Positions 38,542 through 44,462 of a DNA stretch of 44,462 nucleotides are shown here, in pieces. Source of the DNA: an uncultured Methylococcaceae bacterium (GTDB lineage Bacteria > Pseudomonadota > Gammaproteobacteria > Methylococcales > Methylomonadaceae); the NCBI GenBank assembly GCA_903927955.1, contig CAIYOW010000004.1:1-44462 (forward strand), in the 5' to 3' direction. A model generated the notes under the pieces. It was not told the origin of the DNA. It saw nothing but the letters and a program-made list of their open reading frames with translations, and made no database searches. The position numbers were made by a program, and so were the translations under genes. Within the stretch, counting starts at the first letter, position 1. Every line of letters starts with the position of its first letter.

Positions 38542-38943
38542 ATGACGCTATTCAAAGAAGACACGAGTCCAGCTGAGCAAAAGCATGGACACTTAACGGA
38601 AGAACAATACCACATTTGTGTGCTTAAAGGCACAGAGCCACCGTTTAGCGGCAAATACACCGATTGCAAGACAGAAGGCGTGTACCACTGCGTGTGTTGC
38701 GCCAGCCCTTTGTTTAGCTCGGAAGCCAAATACGATTCAGGGTCTGGCTGGCCCAGTTTTTTTAATGTGGTTTCCCAAGATAGCGTTGCAGAACACCGCG
38801 ACAGCAGTTTTGGAATGCGCCGTACGGAAATCACCTGCACACAATGCGGCGCCCATTTGGGGCATGTCTTTCCTGACGGCCCACAGCCCACAGGGCTGCG
38901 TTATTGTATCAATTCTTTAGCCTTGGAGTTAAAAGCAAAATGA
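38542..38943 (+). CDS. msrB: Peptide-methionine (R)-S-oxide reductase MsrB
   Basis: 133 residues. Two zinc CxxC pairs (CVCC and CTQC), [19 protein letters not shown] and the catalytic Cys in [11 protein letters not shown]. Reduces methionine-R-sulfoxide in proteins. No export signal, so cytoplasmic. Its stop overlaps the start of apeB by 4 bases (ATGA). Confidence 0.97.
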   Translation: MTLFKEDTSPAEQKHGHLTEEQYHICVLKGTEPPFSGKYTDCKTEGVYHCVCCASPLFSSEAKYDSGSGWPSFFNVVSQDSVAEHRDSSFGMRRTEITCTQCGAHLGHVFPDGPQPTGLRYCINSLALELKAK

Positions 38944-40244
38944 CTATAGTCTTGCAACAAGCCCGGCAATTGCTGGATTTTATAGATGCCAGCCCCAGCC
39001 CCAGCCATGCCGTGCAGGTTATGGCAGCCAAACTGGCGGCATTCGGATTCAGCGCATTGGACGAAAGGGCGGCATGGCAACTGCCGGTGGGCGGGCGTTT
39101 CTATGTAGTGCGCGATGACTCTTCGCTGATTGCTTTTGTAGTGGGCCAGCAAGGTCTTGCCGAAACGGGCTTTAAAATCATTGGTGCCCACACCGACTCC
39201 CCTGGCCTACGGGTCAAGCCCAACGTATCCGTGCTATGTGACGGCTATGTGCGCTTGGGGGTGGAAGTGTATGGCAGCCCTATTTTAGCAACCTTCACCG
39301 ACCGCGATTTAGGCTTGGCGGGCCGAATCAGTTATCAGGACGGGCAGGGCGGCGTGGCTAGTGTGCTGCTTGATTTTCAACGCCCCCTGTTACGCTTGCC
39401 CAATCTGGCGATCCATCTTAACCGGGGTGTTAATGATGACGGCTTAAAAATACATAAACAGTTGGAATTGCCATTATTGCTATCCAGAGCCATCGGCGAG
39501 CAATTGCCACAGGATTACTTTATGGGGCTATTGTCGCAACAATCTGGCATTGCCAAGGAAGCCATCCTATCGTGGGAGCTGAATGCCTATGATACCCAAA
39601 AAGGAGTGCTTTGGGGGGCTGACAACGCGTTTTACAGCAACAGCCAGCTCGATAACTTGGCATCTTGTGATGCCGCCTTGCAAGCCTTGTTGGATGAGAC
39701 AGTGCTGCAAGCGGAAAGCACCTTGGTGTGCGCCTTTTTTGACCATGAAGAAATAGGCAGCGAAAGCAAAAAAGGGGCGGACGGCAGTTTTCTGCCCGAT
39801 GTCTTACATCGCATCGCCTATGCCACCGAAATTGGCCACGAAGATTTTGCCCGGGCAATAGCCAACAGTTTTTTAATCAGCGCTGATATGGCCCATGCCT
39901 ACCAGCCCAATTTTCCTAATGCTTACGAACCCGACCACAAGATTATGGTCAATGGCGGGCCGGTCATCAAAATAAATGCCAGCCAACGCTACAGCACCGA
40001 AAGCGTGTCAGAAGCCCAATTTGCCCACTGGTGCCAAATGGAAGGCGTGCCTTACCAAAAATACTCGCACCGTTGTGATTTGCCATGCGGCACCACCATA
40101 GGCCCAATCACCTCAGCAAAACTAGGCATCAGGACAGTCGATATCGGCAACCCCTTATGGGCCATGCACAGCATCCGAGAAAGCGCCGGTGTGCTTGACC
40201 ATCATTATCTGATTAAAGTGCTGAAACGTTTTTTTAAGGCGTGA
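38940..40244 (+). CDS. apeB: M18 family aminopeptidase
   Basis: 434 residues from [11 protein letters not shown]. Dinuclear-metal aminopeptidase: [44 protein letters not shown] and the C-terminal [19 protein letters not shown] with the last metal His. Removes N-terminal (often acidic) residues from peptides. Coupled to msrB by a 4-base overlap; last plus-strand gene before the cas operon. Confidence 0.95.
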   Translation: MTIVLQQARQLLDFIDASPSPSHAVQVMAAKLAAFGFSALDERAAWQLPVGGRFYVVRDDSSLIAFVVGQQGLAETGFKIIGAHTDSPGLRVKPNVSVLCDGYVRLGVEVYGSPILATFTDRDLGLAGRISYQDGQGGVASVLLDFQRPLLRLPNLAIHLNRGVNDDGLKIHKQLELPLLLSRAIGEQLPQDYFMGLLSQQSGIAKEAILSWELNAYDTQKGVLWGADNAFYSNSQLDNLASCDAALQALLDETVLQAESTLVCAFFDHEEIGSESKKGADGSFLPDVLHRIAYATEIGHEDFARAIANSFLISADMAHAYQPNFPNAYEPDHKIMVNGGPVIKINASQRYSTESVSEAQFAHWCQMEGVPYQKYSHRCDLPCGTTIGPITSAKLGIRTVDIGNPLWAMHSIRESAGVLDHHYLIKVLKRFFKA

Positions 40245-40295
40245 TCGAGCCGCTTAAATAATCATTTTTAGAATCCGTTAAAGGGCGCAATGCAT

Positions 40296-40622
40296 TTAAG
40301 TGGCTAGCCCTTTTACCAATAACCGATTATTGCCCGTTGCCGAAAACAACATCACCCCGCTGGGGAAAAACTGCTTGCCCAACACATCAAAAGCCAACTG
40401 GCCCGGCAAAGCATAGCAACGCACATCATCCTCGCGCGCATGGATAATGCGTTCAATCGTAGCCAGCAAACGCAGCAACGCCCCCCGCCGCAGCTCAACA
40501 GTAAACACCGAATACTGCACCGGAATACCTTGTTTTTTAAGGCAACGATGGACACGCCCCAAACGCTTGGCATTGGCAATATCATAACTGACCAAAAACA
40601 GGGACTTCTGACTATCTGCCAT
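40296..40622 (-). CDS. cas2: CRISPR-associated Cas2 (second copy, cas2')
   Basis: 108 residues from MADSQKSLFL, with GGAG 8 bases upstream. Ferredoxin-like Cas2 fold: LFLVSYDIANAKRLGRVHRCL with the conserved Asp in YDIAN, and VQYSVFTVELRRG (strand with the YSVFE-like motif). Longer at the C-terminus (GVMLFSATGNNRLL) than the other copy. Last gene of the four-gene operon, 35 bases behind the Cas1-like gene. It is clearly diverged from the other Cas2 beyond the core motif, so this is not a recent duplicate. Confidence 0.9.
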   Translation of the reverse strand: MADSQKSLFLVSYDIANAKRLGRVHRCLKKQGIPVQYSVFTVELRRGALLRLLATIERIIHAREDDVRCYALPGQLAFDVLGKQFFPSGVMLFSATGNNRLLVKGLAT

Positions 40623-40657
40623 GACCACCACTCCAGCTATTAAAACAGATCAACCCG

Positions 40658-41416
40658 CTAAAACAAATCGACCAACCAAGCATGTAACTTATTGAGCAAG
40701 CTCTGATGCAAACGCTCGACACGCAAAGTGCGCCCATAAAAAAACCCAACCTGCTGCCGATAATCGGGATACGCGGATAAACCTTCCAGCCACACCAACA
40801 CCGGCACCCGAAAATCCCATAACAACAACTCAGTAAAATCCTTGGGCAAATCTAGCCACGGCTCTTGCAACAACTCAGAATCGGCAGCCAAACCGTTGTT
40901 TTGGAACAGCTCCACCACCTGTGCAAACAACAAGCCCCGCACACAAGCCAGCACCGGCATAACCGGTTGCAGGGGCAAACTGTTTTGCTGCTGGCATAAA
41001 AAAGTCTCCAGCTCATTCTGGGCCACCGTTATCTGCTGATGTTTAAGCAAGCTATTGGCACAACTTTGCACCACCATCCGCTGCATTGCCTGATACCAAT
41101 CTTGGTAACGTGCCCCGCCATCGGCCCGCCCCAGTAAATCCACCAACCGCTGCCTAAAACACTGCCGGTCGTCGCCTTGGCCCAAGCACCGCGCCACCAC
41201 CAAGCCATCATTATCCAAAAAACAAACGCTGATGCCTTGGCTGGCACAGGCCAGCAACGCTTCTGTATGCCACTGCACATGCCCCCTGACCAGCACCCGC
41301 GAAACACGTTGTAAAGGGAACAGTTGCTCGGCTTGACCGGGCACATGCACCAGCAATGCCGGCGTTTCCAAACCCACCCAAGCCCCCTCACGCCCTTCAA
41401 TATACAGCGGACGCAT
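40658..41416 (-). CDS. Divergent, probably inactive Cas1-like protein (cas1')
   Basis: 252 residues, some 65 shorter than the neighbouring Cas1. The N-terminal beta-domain is plainly Cas1: LFPLQRVSRVLVRGHVQWHTE and ALLACASQGISVCFLDNDG match LHLLERVVLRGQVLLDTRLL and ALAEKNIGVLMLSGRN of the true Cas1. The helical domain is reduced: the catalytic Glu motif is not present, the position of the catalytic His reads ELLQEPW (Gln184), and only an Asp in LLWDFR (Asp201) remains. I infer a structural, non-catalytic subunit. It overlaps cas1 by one base (TAATG), so the two proteins are made together. Confidence 0.8.
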   Translation of the reverse strand: MRPLYIEGREGAWVGLETPALLVHVPGQAEQLFPLQRVSRVLVRGHVQWHTEALLACASQGISVCFLDNDGLVVARCLGQGDDRQCFRQRLVDLLGRADGGARYQDWYQAMQRMVVQSCANSLLKHQQITVAQNELETFLCQQQNSLPLQPVMPVLACVRGLLFAQVVELFQNNGLAADSELLQEPWLDLPKDFTELLLWDFRVPVLVWLEGLSAYPDYRQQVGFFYGRTLRVERLHQSLLNKLHAWLVDLF

Positions 41417-42372
41417 TAACCTACCCCACGAAAATCCGCCACAAAACGCTGCGCCAACGCATAGCCATAACGCCTAAACAAGCGCCTTATCGGATTGGCG
41501 AACAACTCATATTCGGCATAAAAGCGCTGCCTGCCGCTTTTGTTAAGCAAAACCTGCCCGTTGTCATCAGAAAAATTTTCCGCCCGCAAAGCCCGTTCCC
41601 TAAATAACCGCCAAACCAACGCATCCAAAGCAGCCCGTTGCGTCTCCATAAAATCACAAGCCAACGATTCGCGCCCAAAAGCCGGATCATGAAAAAAGCC
41701 AATATAAGGGTCCAGCCCCGACTCATGGCAGGCTTTGACCGCCTCAAAATGCAACAAAGTATAGCCCAACGACAAACAGGCATTGACCGGGTCTGGCGGC
41801 GGTCGCCTGTGTCGGCCTGTAAACTGCAAAGACGGCGCAAACAACGCCCGGTAAGCCTCAAAATAAGCCGCTGCAGCACTGCCTTCAAAGCCCCGCAACT
41901 GCTCCACAGATACCGACTGACCGCCAGCCAAAGTAGCCAAAATGCCCTCCAATGTGGCAATAGCAGCGGTGAACTGGCGGCGCAAATCCTGCCGCTGCGG
42001 CAACGCCCGCACCAACAAACTTTTTTGGCTACGCAACTTGGCAATCACCAGCCAGCGTGACAGCTTCACCCGTTCAGCCCCATCAAGATAACAGCTATAT
42101 TGCGCCACCCGCCGCTGGCTATCGTTATGCGGCCTGCCCAACAGCATCGCCACATTACGGTGGTTGCGCCCGCTCAACATCAACACGCCAATATTTTTTT
42201 CCGCCAACGCCCCCAACAAACGTGTATCCAAAAGCACTTGCCCGCGCAACACCACCCGTTCCAACAAATGCAACGGCACTGTGCCGCTCTTGGCGCCTTG
42301 CTCGTACAAAGCGATACAGCCACCTTCATACCCCAATCGCAAATCCTTACGGTCTATAAACAACGTACTCAA
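41416..42372 (-). CDS. cas1: CRISPR-associated integrase Cas1
   Basis: 318 residues from a TTG start (GGGG 7 bases upstream; no ATG nearby). N-terminal beta-domain, then the all-helical catalytic domain with Glu163 in GFEGSAAAAYFEAY, His228 in GFFHDPAFGRESLACDFME and Asp240/Glu243: the expected metal-binding active site. With Cas2 it inserts new spacers. It follows cas2 by 4 bases and overlaps the Cas1-like gene by one. Confidence 0.96.
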   Translation of the reverse strand: MSTLFIDRKDLRLGYEGGCIALYEQGAKSGTVPLHLLERVVLRGQVLLDTRLLGALAEKNIGVLMLSGRNHRNVAMLLGRPHNDSQRRVAQYSCYLDGAERVKLSRWLVIAKLRSQKSLLVRALPQRQDLRRQFTAAIATLEGILATLAGGQSVSVEQLRGFEGSAAAAYFEAYRALFAPSLQFTGRHRRPPPDPVNACLSLGYTLLHFEAVKACHESGLDPYIGFFHDPAFGRESLACDFMETQRAALDALVWRLFRERALRAENFSDDNGQVLLNKSGRQRFYAEYELFANPIRRLFRRYGYALAQRFVADFRGVG

Positions 42373-42376
42373 TCAC

Positions 42377-42661
42377 CTACCCCACATAATAAAAAGCGCC
42401 GTCTTGCGGCGGCACAGCCTTACCCAGCGTCCGTACCCGACAACGGGCATCCAGTTGCAACAACAAAAAACGGTCTTCATCCGGGTCAATAATTGACTTC
42501 ATCGACGCCAGCAGATGGTCTTTTTCGGCATCGGTCAAAAAACATTCATACACCGATTTTTGTCCGCCGGATGCATACGAACGCACCACAAACAACGCTT
42601 GGCGCAAGCGCTTGCTATTGGCAATGTCATAAGCTGCAATATAAAGTTGACGTTTTTTCAT
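42377..42661 (-). CDS. cas2: CRISPR-associated Cas2 (first copy)
   Basis: 94 residues: LYIAAYDIANSKRLRQAL with the conserved Asp, and SVYECFLTDAEKDHLL (Cas2 dimer strand). First gene of the minus-strand adaptation operon; the start codon lies inside the left copy of a 67-bp dispersed repeat. Structural partner of Cas1 in spacer integration. Confidence 0.95.
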   Translation of the reverse strand: MKKRQLYIAAYDIANSKRLRQALFVVRSYASGGQKSVYECFLTDAEKDHLLASMKSIIDPDEDRFLLLQLDARCRVRTLGKAVPPQDGAFYYVG

Positions 42662-42726
42662 GGCGCAAGCATAGCCCTATCGGCAATAAAAGGGCAGGCT
42701 GGCAAGCTTGCCAACTCAATGGCGGG
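42660..42726. repeat. 67-bp dispersed repeat, copy 1
   Basis: Matches 43407-43473 in the same orientation over 67 bases: identical for the first 17 and last 39 bases, with differences confined to 11 bases between. It contains the palindrome GGCAAGCTTGCC. It overlaps the cas2 start codon. Confidence 0.85.
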
Positions 42727-42892
42727 ACGTGGAATGGGGCGAAGGGTTGGGTGCTTTGGTTAATACAGTTGCCCCGTGTTCCGCAAGGCTTCATACAGGC
42801 TGCATTATTGCCGTTTGGCCATAAACGTTACATGCCATTAGCAAAGCCAAACTAGGGCTTGCCCTGAGCGTAGCCGAAAGGCATTGGCCTTG

Positions 42893-43294
42893 CTAATCAG
42901 CCTGCTTTGTCAACGATGTGGAAATCGAATTGGGCAATTCCCACATAGCGCCGCTTGCCGGGTCAATCAGCAGCAGACCCAAAATGCCGCCAAACAAAAT
43001 ATTGCCAAAATACCAACCACTGATCTGGCTATCGACCGTCGACAAGCCGTCATTAAACCCCGCCTTAGCATACTTGACAGTATATTTTTCCCCCGAAAAA
43101 AACCCCGCACTGCTTTTTAAACTGACCGTGGCCGGTGTTGTCCCGCTGTGCATCTCTTGCCCTGCTTTATTGCTTATTAAAAATTTAGCTTCACTAGGTG
43201 AGCTATTAACAGTCACTGGATAAGAAGTGCTTCCGGCAATGGTGGCACAACCGGCAAGGCTAGTCAGACTCAGCGCAATCATAAAATAAATCAT
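42893..43294 (-). CDS. PEGA-like lipoprotein
   Basis: 133 residues with AGGA 6 bases before the ATG. The signal peptide ends in lipobox LAGC (Cys16). VTVNSSPSEAKFLISNKAGQ and GTTPATVSLKSSAGFFSGEKYTVKYAKAGF (parts GTTPATVSLKS, KYTVKYAKAGF) resemble a PEGA-type domain. A hydrophobic ISGWYFGNILFGGILGLLLIDP segment follows (GNILFGGILGLLLID). Such lipoproteins occur widely in Gram-negatives without a defined role. It lies between the two copies of the 67-bp repeat, separating cas genes from the array. Confidence 0.82.
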   Translation of the reverse strand: MIYFMIALSLTSLAGCATIAGSTSYPVTVNSSPSEAKFLISNKAGQEMHSGTTPATVSLKSSAGFFSGEKYTVKYAKAGFNDGLSTVDSQISGWYFGNILFGGILGLLLIDPASGAMWELPNSISTSLTKQAD

Positions 43295-43329
43295 AGAGTT
43301 CCTAATAAGGTGGTTTGATAAGTTATTTA

Positions 43330-43354
43330 GGTGGGCACAAACAGCGTGCCCACC
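43330..43354. repeat. REP-like hairpin
   Basis: GGTGGGCAC / GTGCCCACC, perfect 9-bp stem, 7-base loop, followed by CTACGG. Sequences of this GTGGGCAC...GTGCCCAC-CCTACG type are commonly seen as dispersed intergenic palindromes in proteobacteria. No other copy was noticed in this window. Confidence 0.6.
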
Positions 43355-43406
43355 CTACGGCCTACAGGCAATGCCATAAACGGCAAAATGCGGTTGAATT
43401 AATGTG

Positions 43407-43473
43407 ATGGCGCAAGCATAGCCCCAAGAGCAACAAAAGGGCAGGCTGGCAAGCTTGCCAACTCAATGGCGGG
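43407..43473. repeat. 67-bp dispersed repeat, copy 2
   Basis: Direct repeat of 42660-42726. Together the two copies bracket 680 bases that contain the PEGA-like lipoprotein gene. Confidence 0.85.
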
Positions 43474-43510
43474 GGTGGGTAGGTTTGGCAGGGGGTAATG
43501 CTAGGTTAGC

Positions 43511-43519
43511 GGGGGGGGG
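43511..43519. repeat. Run of nine G in intergenic DNA
   Basis: Nine consecutive G just right of the second 67-bp repeat. No gene spans it. It may be unstable in replication or sequencing. Confidence 0.5.
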
Positions 43520-43592
43520 CAATAAAAAATGGTTGGAGTGCAAAGGTATCAGCGTATTGCACCCTAATGGCTATGCCAATCCTAACAGTACG

Positions 43593-43934
43593 TTAGGATG
43601 CTTGGCGGCAAGGCGGGGCTACATCAGCCGAACATCCAAATGTTTGCCCAGTGCTTTGGCATATTAAGGTGGACAGACTAGGCGAGTGCTTGCCGGACAC
43701 CAGCGATGCTTCCAGCCTCGCCACTGCCGAGGCTTTAGTGCCCATGCGTTCGGCAACTTGCGCGTGGGATAAACCGGTTTCACGTCGGGCGGCAAGGATC
43801 ATATCCAGCATCGGCATTTCTTCACGCTCAATGCGTTCATATTCGGCCCACACTTCCGGGGCTTCCAGTAGGTAGCTAAACCATTTGCCCCGGCTTTGTC
43901 TTAATCCCTTCTTAATAAGGTCAGATATTTAGGT
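43593..43934 (-). pseudogene. Broken XRE-type antitoxin (HigA-like) gene
   Basis: On the minus strand, APEVWAEYERIEREEMPML, AARRETGLSHAQVAERMG and SAVARLEASLVSGKHSPSLSTL are typical of Xre/HigA antitoxins. After that the normal continuation (usually RRYAEALGC) is lost and the frame runs into unrelated residues, indicating a frameshift. No ATG precedes the homology: the frame continues rightward through the first CRISPR repeat (reading SDLIKKGLRQ) to a stop at 43929-43931. The cognate toxin gene is missing. A relic cut off at the array edge. Confidence 0.7.
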
Positions 43935-44462
43935 TCTGTGTCACATCAAAACCACCACAGGTTTTACCTGTGTTAATCCCTTCTTAATAAGGTCAGATAT
44001 TTAGGTATTAAAGGTAGCTAACATTACCTATCAGGTAGAGTCTTAATCCCTTCTTAATAAGGTCAGATATTTAGGTAGACGGGGAACTTCAAGTATCCAT
44101 TATAGGAACCGTCTTAATCCCTTCTTAATAAGGTCAGATATTTAGGTCAAGGATTTATCATCATGCAGCTAAAAGAACTAAGGGTCTTAATCCCTTCTTA
44201 ATAAGGTCAGATATTTAGGTGTTATCATCAACATAACTAGAGTATCAAAATGAAGTCTTAATCCCTTCTTAATAAGGTCAGATATTTAGGTATCCCTCGC
44301 CCATGGAATGGGCATCACTTTAACCGGTCTTAATCCCTTCTTAATAAGGTCAGATATTTAGGTTGACCAGAAACACCAACCCAACCTTGAAACCCATGTC
44401 TTAATCCCTTCTTAATAAGGTCAGATATTTAGGTAGAGGGTAGAGTTATGTATATCTTAAAC
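43898..44462 (-). CRISPR. CRISPR array, 8 repeats of 37 bp, running off the right edge
   Basis: Repeats start at 43898, 43970, 44040, 44111, 44184, 44255, 44327 and 44398. Each begins GTCTTAATCCCTTCTTAATA and ends CAGATATTTAGGT. All are identical except the second (C to G at position 3). Seven full spacers of 33-36 bases plus a partial eighth. On the minus strand the repeat ends in ATTAAGAC, like the ATTGAAAC 5' tag of many type I/III crRNAs, and the imperfect repeat lies at the left. I therefore infer leftward transcription with the leader beyond 44462. The strand is inferred; the array itself is certain. No interference genes visible, so the type cannot be assigned. Confidence 0.98.

Noticed and set aside
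40296-40622. VapD-type toxin instead of Cas2
   Set aside because: YDIAN plus KRL and the operon with two cas1-type genes favour Cas2.
43651-43875. 74-codon plus-strand open frame next to the CRISPR array
   Set aside because: Antisense of the XRE antitoxin relic, whose minus-strand reading has clear helix-turn-helix similarity.

Overview
The window is chromosomal DNA from a gammaproteobacterium. The gene orders carB-greA-yhbY-rlmE-ftsH-glmM-tpiA-secG-tRNA-Leu(GAG), kdsD-kdsC-lptCAB-rpoN-hpf-rapZ and minCDE, together with the Kdo/LPS genes, are typical of that class. The protein sequences look like a free-living methylotroph-type lineage (Methylococcales is my best guess, held weakly because no lineage-defining gene is present).

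Layout. 1-7.9 kb: conserved housekeeping block (end of carB to secG and leuU-type tRNA). folP, usual between ftsH and glmM, is missing. 8.1-9.1 kb: an accessory GIY-YIG/DUF4357 gene just behind the tRNA. 9.4-11.6 kb: leftward operon yciB-yciI-bolA-PpiC lipoprotein. 11.8-18.1 kb: a DUF1244 gene, then the heat-shock operon hrcA-grpE-dnaK-dnaJ with dapB. A textbook CIRCE operator sits on a sigma70 promoter in front of hrcA. 18.2-22.4 kb: a small lipoprotein gene, then a divergent locus encoding homologues of the mycobacterial decaprenyl-phospho-arabinose pathway: DprE2-like, DprE1-like, GtrA-like, UbiA-like phosphoribosyltransferase and a DUF212 PAP2-like phosphatase. This is the most striking metabolic feature. 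22.9-25.3 kb: overlapping operon of a PP-loop thiolase-like protein, a TusA-like sulfur carrier and a CDF metal transporter. 25.3-27.5 kb: argJ and a Nudix-ThiE fusion. 27.7-33.8 kb: Kdo synthesis, LPS export, sigma54, hpf and rapZ, without ptsN or npr. 33.9-36 kb: a small winged-helix gene and minCDE on the minus strand. 36.5-40.2 kb: gatB without gatC/gatA beside it, a lipoprotein gene, msrB and apeB.

40.3-44.46 kb is a defence region. A compact minus-strand adaptation operon reads cas2-cas1-cas1'-cas2'. One Cas1 has the expected active-site residues. The other is a shortened Cas1-like protein that appears to lack them. After a lipoprotein gene flanked by a 67-bp direct repeat come a broken XRE antitoxin gene and a CRISPR array (eight 37-bp repeats) that runs off the right edge. 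No interference genes are visible. The repeat's minus-strand end, ATTAAGAC, resembles the ATTGAAAC-type crRNA tag, and the degenerate repeat lies at the left end, so the array is probably transcribed leftward with its leader outside the window.

The two best candidates for something new are the duplicated, partly inactivated Cas1/Cas2 adaptation module and the complete arabinofuranosyl-lipid-donor locus in a Gram-negative bacterium.
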